From: Thermoproteota archaeon
GTDB taxonomy: Archaea > Korarchaeota > Korarchaeia > Korarchaeales > Korarchaeaceae
NCBI GenBank assembly: GCA_026986575.1
Contig: JALSOH010000004.1
Coordinates: 372,001-436,000 of the forward strand
DNA length: 64,000 bases
Direction of reading: 5' to 3'
Position 1 is the stretch's first letter, and each line of letters opens with the position of its first letter. Below the pieces are notes generated by a model. That model had not been told where the DNA came from. It did not search any database and saw nothing but the letters and a program-made list of their open reading frames with translations. Shown piece after piece: positions 1-8,673 of the stretch. Position numbers and translations under genes: made by a program.

Positions 1-229
1 AGTAGACCGCGCAACTTATGCAGTAGTACCTAGTCTCGAGCCTCTTGGATATGTAAGCCCCCTGTCTCTCCAAATCCTTCCCGAGACTTCCACCAACGGG
101 CGACACCCATTTTGTCACCTTAACCGCCTTATCGGCCGGAACCGCTCTCCCACACTGATAGCACTGGACTATCCTCTCGTGACCAGAACCACCTAATTTC
201 CTACCTCTGTTTTTCCTCTTCTTAGGCAT
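1..229 (-). CDS. rps26e: Ribosomal protein S26e (3' end outside window)
   Basis: This is a small-subunit ribosomal protein of the archaeal/eukaryotic S26e family. The reading frame begins at ATG (229-227) with a basic N-terminus (MPKKRKNRGRK). It then shows a zinc-ribbon pair, CYQC, and later CISC close to the window edge, so all four expected zinc cysteines are visible. The family is about 100 residues long and about 76 are present; the C-terminus lies beyond base 1. A TATA-like CTTTATTTT on the minus strand near 265-273 would start transcription just before the ATG. S26e is found in TACK archaea and eukaryotes but not in most Euryarchaeota, which is the main taxonomic clue at this end. Confidence 0.9.
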   Translation of the reverse strand, partial: MPKKRKNRGRKLGGSGHERIVQCYQCGRAVPADKAVKVTKWVSPVGGSLGKDLERQGAYISKRLETRYYCISCAVY

Positions 230-367
230 ACATTTCCCTAGCGAACTGAGGTGATCCGTGAAAATAAAGGTTTCCTTCTGTGCCACCCAGCAACCACAAT
301 CAGTTGGCAAGGGATTTTGGAGATGAAGAAAGGAAATCAGAAGGAAAGGAGACCGGATGTTTGGCGA

Positions 368-1807
368 TCAGTAGGATCTTCCTATCCATGCCCTGTGTTT
401 CGCTTCTCTTCCACAGATGACGCACTTCTCCCCCCTGCCCTCCAGTGCGTTTTCCTCGTACCCCAATATGCCGTATCCAATCTCTTCCTCTACCTCGTGC
501 CCGCACTCCTCTAGACCGCACCAAGGGAACGACACGATCTTCTCACCCACGTTTTCCCTGATCTCCTCTACTGTTTCAGCATGAACTGTCCTCTTCTCAA
601 AGTATTCCCTGGTCTGCCTCCTCATCTCCTCCTCTATTTCACCGAAAAGGGATTCAATCCTGCTCCCGAGGTCATCAAATGGAACTAGAGACCTCTCCAT
701 CTTGTCCCTCCTGAAGAGGGTCAGAGTTCTCTCCTCGTACTCCTTCCTACCTACCTCAATCCTTACGGGGACGCCCTTCATCTCCCACTTGAAGAACTTG
801 TATCCAGGTCTCTCATCGGTATCATCCAGCTCGACCCTGTAATCACCGGCGAGAGCGTTGTAGACCTCCTTAGCGTACTCGAGCACCTTCTCCTCATACC
901 CCTTCGATGGTATGGGTACCACGACGATCTGAATTGGAGCAAGCTTAGGCGGGAGTTTCAATCCCCTATCGTCGCCATGGATAGCTATCAGGGCCGCTAG
1001 AGACCTCTCAGATATCCCGAAGGATGTAGTATTGACGTTCCTCTTCTGTCCGTTCTCATCCATGTACTCTAGGCCGTAGGTCCTAGCGAACAAATCACCG
1101 AAGTTTATGGCGCTTCCAAGTTCCAACGCTTTTCCGTCTGGCATTATGGTTATCAGATCGTAATTGTACTTGGCCCCAGGGAATGTGTCCCAAGGTGTGG
1201 TCTTCACCACCACATAGGGAACTAGGAGCTCCTCATAAAACTTCTTGTAGATCCACACCTCCAGCTCCACCTGCTTCACCGCATCCTCGTACGTGGCGTG
1301 GAATGTATGCCCCTCTTTAAAGAACACGATCTCCCTGACCCTCAGCATGGGCCTAGTGGCCTTAGTCTCGTATCTGTACACCGGGACGATCTGATAGATC
1401 CTAAGCGGTAAGTCCTTGTAGCTCGTTATCCACCTGTTCAGGACTTCGTACATAATGGCCTCGCTGGTTGGCCTTAATGCCAGCTTCTCCCTTATCTCCT
1501 GCTTACCCAGTCGAGTGATCCAGTAAATGGAATCCTCAAAGCCCTTGATGAATCTGAATTCCCTACTCAAAACTCCCTCCGGCACCACGCCCGGGAAGTA
1601 CACCCTCTTATGCCCAGTTTGTCTCATCAATCTCTCCATGACGTTCATCACGTTCTCCATAAGTTCATAGCCAAAGGGAAGCCATACGTACATCCCCTTG
1701 ACTGGATACCTCTCATCCAAGATTTCCGCCTTGAAGAGGACCTCATCGAACCATCTCGAGAAGTTCTCCCCCTTAGGAGTTAGTTCGAACGCTTCTCTTT
1801 CCGACAT
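368..1807 (-). CDS. proS: Prolyl-tRNA synthetase, archaeal/eukaryotic type
   Basis: This is a cytoplasmic class II aminoacyl-tRNA synthetase that charges tRNA-Pro. At 479 residues it has the usual length of the archaeal-type enzyme. The class II core is recognisable: the early YVWLPFGYELMENV segment, motif 2 (RYETKATRPMLRVREIVFFKEGHT) and motif 3 near residues 265-275 (SFGISERSLAALI). The anticodon-binding domain follows. The C-terminal zinc-binding extension keeps its cysteines (WCGLEECG and CVICG) and ends in the family's terminal Tyr. The start ATG at 1807 gives MSEREAFELTPKGENF, a normal archaeal N-terminus. It lies downstream of the TtuA-like gene on the same strand with a 38-base gap, so co-transcription is possible. 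Confidence 0.97.
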   Translation of the reverse strand: MSEREAFELTPKGENFSRWFDEVLFKAEILDERYPVKGMYVWLPFGYELMENVMNVMERLMRQTGHKRVYFPGVVPEGVLSREFRFIKGFEDSIYWITRLGKQEIREKLALRPTSEAIMYEVLNRWITSYKDLPLRIYQIVPVYRYETKATRPMLRVREIVFFKEGHTFHATYEDAVKQVELEVWIYKKFYEELLVPYVVVKTTPWDTFPGAKYNYDLITIMPDGKALELGSAINFGDLFARTYGLEYMDENGQKRNVNTTSFGISERSLAALIAIHGDDRGLKLPPKLAPIQIVVVPIPSKGYEEKVLEYAKEVYNALAGDYRVELDDTDERPGYKFFKWEMKGVPVRIEVGRKEYEERTLTLFRRDKMERSLVPFDDLGSRIESLFGEIEEEMRRQTREYFEKRTVHAETVEEIRENVGEKIVSFPWCGLEECGHEVEEEIGYGILGYEENALEGRGEKCVICGREAKHRAWIGRSY

Positions 1808-1845
1808 GTTCCCGCCTCGCCCTGCTCAACCTTCCGAGTAGGTCC

Positions 1846-2520
1846 CTATCTAAAAACTATGCCGATCGATCTGAGGAAGTCCTCCCTCTCAGACACCCTA
1901 AGCACATTGAATCTCATCCCAGGATTCTCCTCCTCCAACTTCCGCACGAGCTTAAGATAGATGTTCTCGAAGTCCGGCTTCATTTCCTCCAACTCCCCGA
2001 GAGCTAGCAATTCCTCCGCAGGGATCTCGACAAAAGGTGAAACATGGCCGAGGACTTCTCTCAAAGCGAGGAATACCTTGCCCTTCAGCACAAGGAGGGA
2101 CGGCGATCCCGTGAAAATGAACCTTAGAAGGAGACCCACGACATCATCCAAGAGCAGAGGGAGGACGACTTTACCTTTATCTTCTTCCCCCTCTTTTAAG
2201 AAGGCCAAGACAGCCTCCCACAAATCCTCGTGGGGTGGTAGTCTTTCCTCTCTGATCGAGACGGGGAATTCAGATTCAATCTCCGAGAAGAGATCCCACA
2301 GCAGATCATCTCGCTTGAGCCCTGACCTGATGAAGATGATGTTGTCGTCCCTTTTCAGGAGCTTGTACCTGCTTATAGTTCGTTTGATCCTGCTGAGTAG
2401 AGAATCTCTGAGGCAGCGACGGCATAGTGCCTCTCCGGAGTACCTCCTAACAATTAGCACATTGCTCGATCCGCACCTACTGCACCTGAGAGCATTTTTA
2501 GTGGACAGAGATCCATTCAT
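1846..2520 (-). CDS. Degenerate TtuA/Ncs6-like protein lacking the PP-loop
   Basis: The N-terminus has a zinc ribbon (C13, C16, C33, C36) followed by a basic helix, exactly as in the tRNA 2-thiolation enzymes TtuA/Ncs6. The following strand and loop (about residues 61-75) sit where those enzymes carry the ATP-binding SGGKDS motif. Here it reads RSGLKRDD, so the PP-loop is not conserved. Later segments still resemble the family: LPLLLDDVVGLLLRF corresponds to the family's 'NLDDEA' region, and LEEENPGMRFNVLR to the segment before the second zinc ribbon, which is absent. At 224 residues it is shorter than the usual ~300. It is probably not a working thiolase and may be a regulatory paralogue. 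The assignment is my reading of motifs. It is divergent from the nucleotidyltransferase with only 8 bases between the starts. Confidence 0.6.
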   Translation of the reverse strand: MNGSLSTKNALRCSRCGSSNVLIVRRYSGEALCRRCLRDSLLSRIKRTISRYKLLKRDDNIIFIRSGLKRDDLLWDLFSEIESEFPVSIREERLPPHEDLWEAVLAFLKEGEEDKGKVVLPLLLDDVVGLLLRFIFTGSPSLLVLKGKVFLALREVLGHVSPFVEIPAEELLALGELEEMKPDFENIYLKLVRKLEEENPGMRFNVLRVSEREDFLRSIGIVFR

Positions 2521-2528
2521 CAGATAAG

Positions 2529-3242
2529 GTGCACACGTTGCTCGATATAAAACCAGAAGCAGAAGTGATCTACGATCCTGAGAGATGGAGGATATTAGCT
2601 AGGAAGAGGAAAAGAGCGATAGAAGTGATGGAAGTGCTATACAGCAGGAGAACACCCGCTTATGTCTACGGGAGTGTGGCTCGTGGAGATGTTAGAGAGA
2701 GCAGCGACGTAGATGTGGTCGTACCTAGATACTCTCTCCCTCTTTCTCTCCTAGAAGGAATCCTGACAGACCGTCTAGGGGATCCTGTCTGCAGGGAGAT
2801 AGTTCAAGCCACCCCTAGAAGCACTCCTAAGTACTACATTCACTTCGATGGTAATACGACGGTCTCTATACCGATAGGGATTCTAAGGAAGAGGGAGGAG
2901 GAGTTCTACAAATTCGGCGGGAGGCTCGATTTAACAGGTCTTAGGAGAGGAAAGAGAGTACCAGGTGTGAACAAGGAATTGAGATTGATATTCCCGACGG
3001 AAAATGGCCACTTAGAGTTTCCTGTGCTCGGGTACGAGGAATACGTGGCCAAGGTACTGGGTGTGGATAAGGATGTAATTGAGGAGAGAGTGAGGGTCCT
3101 CACAAAGCGGAAATCCGTCGGTACAACGGGCCTTTACCTCACGTACCACCTGTTACCGGGAGAGAGTTTCGAAGAAGCCGTATCAAAGCTCAAAAAGGTG
3201 AAGAAGGGGTTCAGATCTAGATTGGCTGAGGATGGAATCTGA
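2529..3242 (+). CDS. Predicted nucleotidyltransferase
   Basis: This soluble protein of the DNA polymerase beta-like nucleotidyltransferase fold has the signature YGSVARGDVRESSDVDVVV near residues 47-65: the GS helix start followed by two aspartates that bind metal. The rest matches the archaeal 'predicted nucleotidyltransferase' group (COG1665-like), whose substrate I do not know. The start is GTG at 2529, or TTG at 2538; no ATG is available near the N-terminus. The start lies 8 bases from the start of the divergent TtuA-like gene, so the promoter of each must lie inside the other coding sequence. The 3' end is 4 bases from the convergent pelota gene. Confidence 0.75.
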   Translation: MHTLLDIKPEAEVIYDPERWRILARKRKRAIEVMEVLYSRRTPAYVYGSVARGDVRESSDVDVVVPRYSLPLSLLEGILTDRLGDPVCREIVQATPRSTPKYYIHFDGNTTVSIPIGILRKREEEFYKFGGRLDLTGLRRGKRVPGVNKELRLIFPTENGHLEFPVLGYEEYVAKVLGVDKDVIEERVRVLTKRKSVGTTGLYLTYHLLPGESFEEAVSKLKKVKKGFRSRLAEDGI

Positions 3243-3246
3243 TCGC

Positions 3247-4320
3247 TCACTCTATCTGATACCTAAGTTTAGCAGCAATGCCACCAAGGGACAACAACTT
3301 CTCACCGGGCTCGCTCTTCGCATCCACTATGTGAAACTCAGCTCTTGTGTCCTCACACATCTCCAATATCCTGAGCACATCGTCACGCGTCTCGGGATTG
3401 AAGAGGAGAGAGCTAGCTACCAAGACCTCGTCAGCTGCGCCGAACTGTACGGCCCTCATTACCTCCTTTAGCCCGTAAGTAACGAGCCTAGATTCCCTGC
3501 CAAGTAGCTCAAATATCTCATCCACCGCCCTCATGTCCTGCGCCAAAGTAAACTCCTTCACGACCCTTTCAACGTCACCACGCTTTATCATCTCTAGAAT
3601 GCCAGAGAAAGTGGAACTGGTGGCTCCACCCTCTCGAAGTTTCTTCCCGAGTTCTGGATTCCTTTCCTTCACGTAGGATGAGAACTTCTCCTTGGCGTAC
3701 CCAGGCCCTCCCACTACTATAGCCTGAGGTCTCATCCTAGAATCTATCTCCTCCAATAGGGATGAAAGCTCCGCGTAGTATTTCCTCTCTGCATCATCCC
3801 TCCTTTTTAGGTCCCCTCTCTTTGACGGGAGGTTGGATCTTACGTAAGCGATCTCCTCGGCCCTATATGCGTCCACCTTTGCAACGGTAGCACCCTCGTC
3901 ATCTATAGCCACTAGTATGACGTTTCCCTTACTTGAGGACTCCTCCGCCCTCCTCAATATGTCCAGATGAGATCTACTCCACTTCTTCTTCACGATCTTC
4001 AATGTGGACCCCTCTATGACGTTTAACGTGTGATGCTGACCCTGTATTCCAAACTTCTCCGGACCCACCCTTACTATGCCCGTGACCCTCAGCCTAGCGG
4101 AGTACTGATCCATCTTGACCTTCTCCACCTCTAAGGTGATGGTCATGGGGACTCTCTCTCCGCTGTCGGCCCTTATACCCTCCTGTTTCACTCTCCTACT
4201 AGTCCTCATGGTAACGAGGTCTCCCGGCTCTAGGATCGAGGAGAGCCAGTAGAGATCATCCAAGCTTTCAACTCTCAGTTTGATGAATCCCTTCTCGAGA
4301 TCCTGCTCTAGAATCTTCAA
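3247..4320 (-). CDS. pelA: Pelota / Dom34 mRNA surveillance protein
   Basis: Archaeal pelota recognises ribosomes stalled on mRNA and, with aEF1A and ABCE1, splits them. The 357-residue protein has the usual three-domain plan. The N-terminal Sm-like domain begins [19 protein letters not shown]. The central eRF1 domain 2-like region includes [14 protein letters not shown]. The C-terminal eRF1 domain 3-like part has the typical segment [19 protein letters not shown]. It lacks the GGQ tripeptide of release factors, as pelota should. It is immediately downstream of dnaG on the same strand with a 9-base gap, so the two are very likely one operon linking RNA quality control with DnaG, which in archaea associates with the exosome. 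Confidence 0.96.
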   Translation of the reverse strand: MKILEQDLEKGFIKLRVESLDDLYWLSSILEPGDLVTMRTSRRVKQEGIRADSGERVPMTITLEVEKVKMDQYSARLRVTGIVRVGPEKFGIQGQHHTLNVIEGSTLKIVKKKWSRSHLDILRRAEESSSKGNVILVAIDDEGATVAKVDAYRAEEIAYVRSNLPSKRGDLKRRDDAERKYYAELSSLLEEIDSRMRPQAIVVGGPGYAKEKFSSYVKERNPELGKKLREGGATSSTFSGILEMIKRGDVERVVKEFTLAQDMRAVDEIFELLGRESRLVTYGLKEVMRAVQFGAADEVLVASSLLFNPETRDDVLRILEMCEDTRAEFHIVDAKSEPGEKLLSLGGIAAKLRYQIE

Positions 4321-4329
4321 CTACGCCAC

Positions 4330-5565
4330 CTACTGTGCTGTATATATAGCCATTCCAATGGGCCTTCTCACGATATCCCTAGCGATTCCCCCGACTATGG
4401 CTCTAACACCAACCTCATAGGCCTTATCCACTATCCTCTGAGTAACTATCCTGTCATAGACGATGTACCTGACACCGCCGACCTCCGATAGGGCGTTGAG
4501 GAGATCAGACGTCGACACCTCCGCTATCAGTGAGAGGTTGTCATCCAGTAAGAGGACCTTATCGGTGCCCCTGATCCTCGCGTACTGCTCTCTGAATATC
4601 TCAGGTATTCTGAGTAGTCTCTCATCCTCCTCTCTCCCATGTCTCTGATGGGATACATGGGATGCGGCGGATCTTACGACCATAATCCTCCTCTCCTGAG
4701 GCGGAGATATCCCGAGCTCTTTCCTCACCTCATCGGCCGGGACAGCTGAGGAAAGGGCCCTCCTAATCTCTTTAGCTGTCAGCTCCTCGACCACCTTACC
4801 TTCCGGAGCTCTGGCCACGTAGTCTATGTCTGTCTGTTCAAGCAAAGTCCTGAGAACCATTTCTCCTCCTCTATCCCCATCGACGAAAGCTATAGCTTCC
4901 TTTTCCGAGATCAGCTTAACTAGAGATTTGGGAACCCTCTCCACAGCGCCACCCATCGCTATCACGTTATCGTAACCGTACTTCAGGAGATTCATGACAT
5001 CAGCCCTACCTTCTACGACTATTATCTCCTCAGCGTCCTCAATGCCCCTAGCAGCTGGCAGCTCCTCATCCCCATAGAGTACGAAGTTGGACTTCGCGCT
5101 TTCCCTCTGCACGAACTCTATAAGCTTCCTGAAGCTGTCTTCCCTCTCAACGGACCACTTCTTTAATATTTCGGCGGCCCTCTTGGCTATCTCATTTCGC
5201 CTCTCCTCTCTATCGTCGAGTATTCTAATCAACTTGAATTTCGCTGGATAGGGACCTACCTTATCAACGGTCTCCATCGCAGCGGCGAGTAATGCAGTTC
5301 TGACCTTATCCAGCCCGGAATATAGCTCAACAATTCCTCTGGACCTATCTCCCTCTCTCCTCATCCTTATGTTTATCCTCCCTATCTTCCCCGTTCTTTG
5401 GAGTTCCTTGAGCTCTAACTCAGGACCGAGTAGACCCTCTAACTGTCCGAAAATAGCTCCTATCACATCACTAGTCTCTACAACGCCGTTTACTATAACC
5501 TCCAATTTGGCAATATACTTATGATGGAAAGCGTCCCTTCTCGAATTATCTGCCAAGATAACCAT
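4330..5565 (-). CDS. dnaG: DnaG-type primase, archaeal (exosome-associated)
   Basis: Archaeal DnaG carries a Toprim domain and in several archaea is a stable exosome subunit that helps recruit poly(A)-containing RNA; a priming role is also reported. In this 411-residue protein the Toprim core is clear at about residues 170-270: EEIIVVEGRADVMNLLKYG with the catalytic Glu, then AFVDGDRGG with the DxD-type acidic pair. An N-terminal domain (GAIFGQLEGLLG) is also typical. The start is uncertain. ATG at 5565 directly abuts a GGGAGG element with no spacing, whereas the in-frame TTG at 5556 has a better 9-base spacing. It heads a probable dnaG-pelA operon and follows a structured RNA region at 5583-5668. 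Confidence 0.95.
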   Translation of the reverse strand: MVILADNSRRDAFHHKYIAKLEVIVNGVVETSDVIGAIFGQLEGLLGPELELKELQRTGKIGRINIRMRREGDRSRGIVELYSGLDKVRTALLAAAMETVDKVGPYPAKFKLIRILDDREERRNEIAKRAAEILKKWSVEREDSFRKLIEFVQRESAKSNFVLYGDEELPAARGIEDAEEIIVVEGRADVMNLLKYGYDNVIAMGGAVERVPKSLVKLISEKEAIAFVDGDRGGEMVLRTLLEQTDIDYVARAPEGKVVEELTAKEIRRALSSAVPADEVRKELGISPPQERRIMVVRSAASHVSHQRHGREEDERLLRIPEIFREQYARIRGTDKVLLLDDNLSLIAEVSTSDLLNALSEVGGVRYIVYDRIVTQRIVDKAYEVGVRAIVGGIARDIVRRPIGMAIYTAQ

Positions 5566-5582
5566 CCTCCCAAGGATACGAA

Positions 5583-5668
5583 TGTCCGCCCGCCAACTAA
5601 TCCCCGCGGGTCACAGGTCAGCCCACGCTTTCCTCCCTACCCACGGGGTCATGTAGTGGCGGGCGGCC
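5583..5668 (-). ncRNA. Candidate H/ACA-like guide RNA (or structured dnaG leader)
   Basis: On the minus strand a 9-bp stem (5658-5666 with 5586-5594) encloses an asymmetric internal loop (ACUACAUGA / AUUAGUU). Above it is a 10-bp stem (5639-5648 with 5602-5611) whose single non-Watson-Crick position is U-G on this strand but C-A on the other, so the RNA is read from the minus strand. The apical part contains AGG-GA...UGA-CCU, which can form tandem G-A pairs of a kink-turn. The lower stem is followed directly by ACA (5585-5583). Stem, pocket, stem, kink-turn and ACA is the archaeal H/ACA layout, with the pocket about 14-16 nt from ACA. A TATA box (5688-5697) lies 24 nt upstream of the 5' end. 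It could instead be a structured 5' leader of dnaG. Confidence 0.55.
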
Positions 5669-5687
5669 AATATACGACACTTGCCGC

Positions 5688-5697
5688 AAATATAATC
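5688..5697 (-). promoter_or_regulatory. TATA box for the H/ACA-like RNA / dnaG transcript
   Basis: On the minus strand the sequence reads GATTATATTT, an AT-rich box A. Its centre lies 24 nt upstream of the 5' end of the structured RNA at 5668, the spacing expected for archaeal TBP-directed initiation. The same transcript could continue into dnaG. The rest of the gap between dnaG and S17e (about 5698-5830) shows no convincing gene or further structured element. Confidence 0.55.
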
Positions 5698-5831
5698 TCT
5701 TCGGTCCACCGGAAGTCCCTATCACAGAGATGCCTAAAATCCCAGTGAAGGGCACCTAATTTACAAGTCCTATTAGAGAAGCTCACGCCCTTAGTCGCAT
5801 CCAACTAACCATGACCGTCCGGTAAAAAGAT

Positions 5832-5845
5832 CATAAAAGATTAAA
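5832..5845 (+). promoter_or_regulatory. TATA region upstream of rps17e
   Basis: The AT-rich stretch CATAAAAGATTAAA is the only TATA-like element before the S17e gene. It would place transcription initiation at roughly 5862-5870. That is downstream of the first in-frame ATG (5846) and just before the ATGs at 5873 and 5879, so it supports the shorter S17e start. Confidence 0.5.
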
Positions 5846-5878
5846 ATGGAGTGGTGTCGTTCCCCTCCGAGGATGGAT

Positions 5879-6082
5879 ATGGGAACAGTGAGGGAGAAGG
5901 TAATTAAGAGGACTGCGTATAAGCTTGTCAAGCAGTATCCAGACCTCTGGACCGAGGATTTCGAGCATAACAAGAGAATGCTCTCACAGATAGCTGAGAT
6001 AAAGTCCAAAGTCTACAGAAACAGGATAGCAGGATATATCACCAGACTGAAGGTCAGAGAAAGAGAAGGAACACTTGTCTGA
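5879..6082 (+). CDS. rps17e: Ribosomal protein S17e
   Basis: This small-subunit protein is specific to archaea and eukaryotes. The protein MGTVREKVIKRTAYKLV... followed by FEHNKRMLSQIAEIKSK and RNRIAGYITRL matches the S17e family over its whole length, about 67 residues. The frame is open from ATG 5846, but the family begins MG-x-V/I-R. A GAGG element (5869-5872) and the TATA position favour ATG 5879 (or 5873) as the start. It is divergent from the dnaG-pelA unit and stands alone on its strand. Confidence 0.92.
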   Translation: MGTVREKVIKRTAYKLVKQYPDLWTEDFEHNKRMLSQIAEIKSKVYRNRIAGYITRLKVREREGTLV

Positions 6083-6177
6083 TTCCCTCACATCATAATG
6101 GGCTCTTTTTCGTTCAATTTCATCCTTTTCAAGGCCATCCTTTTAGAAGCCAACATGCACTCACGAATCGAGGAAAA

Positions 6178-7557
6178 ATGAAGAGAATACTCTATGAAGA
6201 TCTAGAGACGGCTCTTAAAGCTAGAGAGGCCAAGATAGCTGTATTGGGCCAGGGCTACATAGGCCTTCCCACCTCACTTCTCATGGCGAGGGCGGGATTC
6301 ACTGTATATGGATTCGACGTGAACAGGAACCTGATAGATGAGCTCTCGAGGGGAGAGACCCGTCTCAAACAGGAGAAGGGAATAGCTGAATTGTTAGATG
6401 AGCTTAAAGAACGCAATTACTTTCCAACGGGAGATCTAAGCGAACTGTATGGGTCCGACGTGGTTCTAATAGCCGTTCCCACTCCAAGGGGAAGGGATGG
6501 GCCTAACCTCAGCATGGTACTGTCAGCCTTGGAGAGCGCCCTGAAGATAGTGAGGAGGGGCGGACTCATAGTGATAGAGAGCACACTACCCCCCAGAACG
6601 TTCTACGATCTGATAATCCCGACAGTCGAATCTAGGGGCCTAGAGGTAGGCAAGGATGTCTACCTAGCGTACTGCCCAGAGAGGGCTCTGCCAGGAAAGC
6701 TCCTCCAAGAGCTCGTCCAGAACTTCAGGATAATCGGTGCCATCGATGAGAAGTCAGGAACGCTAGCCAAGACACTCTACGAGTCCTTCGTTGAAGGTGG
6801 AATAGAGGTAGTAGACCCCCTCACGGCTGAGATGGTCAAATTGGTGGAGAATTCTTACAGGGATGTGAACATAGCATTCGCCAATGAGGTGGCGAGAATG
6901 TGTGAGGTCTTGGGTGTGGATGTTAGGAAGGTCAGGGAACTAGCGAATAAGCACCCCAGGGTAAACATGCTGATTCCCGGGGTGGGTGTGGGAGGAAGCT
7001 GCCTAACCAAGGACCCGTGGTTCCTGTTCTGGGCCTCACAGGAGAGGGGTTATCGACCCAACCTGATAAAGAGGGCCAGAGAACTCAACGCTGAGATGCC
7101 ATTCCATTACGCTGACCTCTTAGATGAAATAGTGAGACAACTTAGGGGCGGGAAGAGCGGTGTGATAGCCGTGCTGGGTTCTACATATAAAGGAGATGTT
7201 CCCGATCCCAGAGAGTCACCGGTAGAGCCCTTCGTGAAGGAATTGATTAAGAGAGGTCACGCAGTCAAGGTATATGATCCTCTCGTCAGATCTTCATTCG
7301 GCGGCGAGTATGTGCCTGACATACCGGATGCAGTCAAGGATGCCGATGCAATCGCCTTTGTGACCGATCACACTGAGTTCAAAATGCTCGACCTGAGAAA
7401 GCTGAGGAGAGCTGTTAAAAAAGATGGACCTGTGATACTATTCGATGGAAGACTCCTTTTCGATCCAGAAGAGGCTGAAGAAGCTGGTTTCATATACATC
7501 TCGGTGGGAAGACCTTACACGATCTTGGGGAGATCCCTCGTGACTATAGAGGATTGA
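6178..7557 (+). CDS. Nucleotide-sugar (UDP-glucose/UDP-HexNAc) dehydrogenase
   Basis: This is an NAD-dependent four-electron oxidase that turns a UDP-sugar alcohol into the uronic acid for surface polysaccharide or glycan synthesis. The Rossmann motif GQGYIGLP lies near residues 24-31. It is followed by the central dimer domain (MVKLVENSYRDVNIAFANE) and the catalytic-cysteine motif GVGVGGSCLTKDPWFL near residue 275. That motif is closest to WecC-type UDP-N-acetylmannosamine dehydrogenases, though it has Ser where WecC has His. The C-terminal domain contains the usual GSTYKGDVPDPRESP. No other sugar gene adjoins it; a DegT aminotransferase lies at 35 kb. The exact substrate is not decided by sequence alone. 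Confidence 0.88.
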   Translation: MKRILYEDLETALKAREAKIAVLGQGYIGLPTSLLMARAGFTVYGFDVNRNLIDELSRGETRLKQEKGIAELLDELKERNYFPTGDLSELYGSDVVLIAVPTPRGRDGPNLSMVLSALESALKIVRRGGLIVIESTLPPRTFYDLIIPTVESRGLEVGKDVYLAYCPERALPGKLLQELVQNFRIIGAIDEKSGTLAKTLYESFVEGGIEVVDPLTAEMVKLVENSYRDVNIAFANEVARMCEVLGVDVRKVRELANKHPRVNMLIPGVGVGGSCLTKDPWFLFWASQERGYRPNLIKRARELNAEMPFHYADLLDEIVRQLRGGKSGVIAVLGSTYKGDVPDPRESPVEPFVKELIKRGHAVKVYDPLVRSSFGGEYVPDIPDAVKDADAIAFVTDHTEFKMLDLRKLRRAVKKDGPVILFDGRLLFDPEEAEEAGFIYISVGRPYTILGRSLVTIED

Positions 7558-7581
7558 ATCGAAAAACATAAGAAATCCTAA

Positions 7582-8673
7582 TCAAGAGATATGATCTAAG
7601 AGGAACGAAGGGAGTGAAATTATCTTCATCCCTCTCACCTTATTTCTCCCCTCTAGGGCTTCGTAGATCATGGAGTAGCATGCAACTTCCTCGATAATTA
7701 CGTAGTCGGCATCCATGTTGCTCGCTATATCGAGCAGATTTCCTAGCCATCTGTCGAACTTCTCCGGCTCAGCTTGGTAGATGAGCGTTGCCCCGCAGTC
7801 GCAGCACACCCACTCCGGAATCTCCAACACGTTCGCATTCTTTATGGATCTCAGTATCCTCTCGGATGCGCCATTGCTCCTACATGAAGGCACCAAGAAT
7901 ACCTTGTTCTTCTTACCCTTCAGGCTCTTCGTCCTTATCTTCCCCTCCTCTAAAACCTCTTCTATGGTGGAGGCTAAGTCCTTCATGCCCAGATCCGTGA
8001 ACATGTTGGCACACAGCGAGCATCCTGATACCACGCGTTGCGGGGAGAGATCAGCCAAGAACCTCCTCAACTCATCCCTCGACTCTTCGGAACTGTCCTT
8101 CTCTCCAATCACGTACACGAGCCCTCCACAGCATGGCTCGTTTGTTCCCGCTGGGACTACCCTCTCCGAGATCTTCTGGAGGAGCTTGTTCGCTGCTAAC
8201 GCCACTTCAGGTACCGTGTGCACCCAGCATCCTGCAAAGAAGAGTAGATCTGCTCCCTTCTCGGGCTGGAAGTCAGGCGGCAGCCACACCCCCTTAGTTA
8301 TCCTGTCTCCGATCGGGCTGCCAGTCTTCCTCCTCACATCTCTCATGCCGACAGTGACTAAAGGGACGTATCCCATATCTATTAACGCCGATCTGGAACC
8401 GACGATCGCACGGAACACATCTATGCCCACAGGACAGAAGTTACTGCAGAGCCCGCAGTTCATGCAGGTGAACGTGTAACTGAGGAATTCCTCTGTTAAT
8501 TCGATCTTCCCGTAGCTTAGCATTGAGAGAAGCTTTATACGGGCCCTTGCACCTTCTGTCTCTCTAAGGTCCTCCACATGGAACATAGGGCAGGGTATAT
8601 TGCACGCTCCGCATCCAATGCATCTCCCGAGCTCTTTGACAAGCTGCTCTGGGAACTCCACCAAGGGATTCAC
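7582..8673 (-). CDS. GlcF/HdrD-like iron-sulfur oxidoreductase subunit
   Basis: This is the electron-accepting subunit of a glycolate or 2-hydroxyacid oxidase complex. Two N-terminal 4Fe-4S motifs are clear: CIGCGACNIPCP near residue 17 and CMNCGLCSNFCP near residue 70. Two cysteine-rich CCG domains follow, the first with FFAGCWVHT...EPCCGG and the second with VPSCRS...WVCCDCGA, as in HdrB/HdrD and GlcF. The length (363 residues) fits GlcF. Its start overlaps the stop of the upstream GlcD-like gene by 4 bases, so the two are translationally coupled and surely work together. Confidence 0.88.
   Translation of the reverse strand: MNPLVEFPEQLVKELGRCIGCGACNIPCPMFHVEDLRETEGARARIKLLSMLSYGKIELTEEFLSYTFTCMNCGLCSNFCPVGIDVFRAIVGSRSALIDMGYVPLVTVGMRDVRRKTGSPIGDRITKGVWLPPDFQPEKGADLLFFAGCWVHTVPEVALAANKLLQKISERVVPAGTNEPCCGGLVYVIGEKDSSEESRDELRRFLADLSPQRVVSGCSLCANMFTDLGMKDLASTIEEVLEEGKIRTKSLKGKKNKVFLVPSCRSNGASERILRSIKNANVLEIPEWVCCDCGATLIYQAEPEKFDRWLGNLLDIASNMDADYVIIEEVACYSMIYEALEGRNKVRGMKIISLPSFLLDHIS

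Noticed and set aside
251-514. 87-residue plus-strand frame over the 3' end of proS
   Set aside because: It is antisense to the conserved zinc-binding C-terminus of prolyl-tRNA synthetase and has no family resemblance.
5583-5668. Reading this structured element as a tRNA, SRP RNA or RNase P RNA
   Set aside because: There is no T-arm consensus or anticodon arm, no SRP helix 8 motif, and the element is far shorter than RNase P RNA, whose conserved core elements I did not find.
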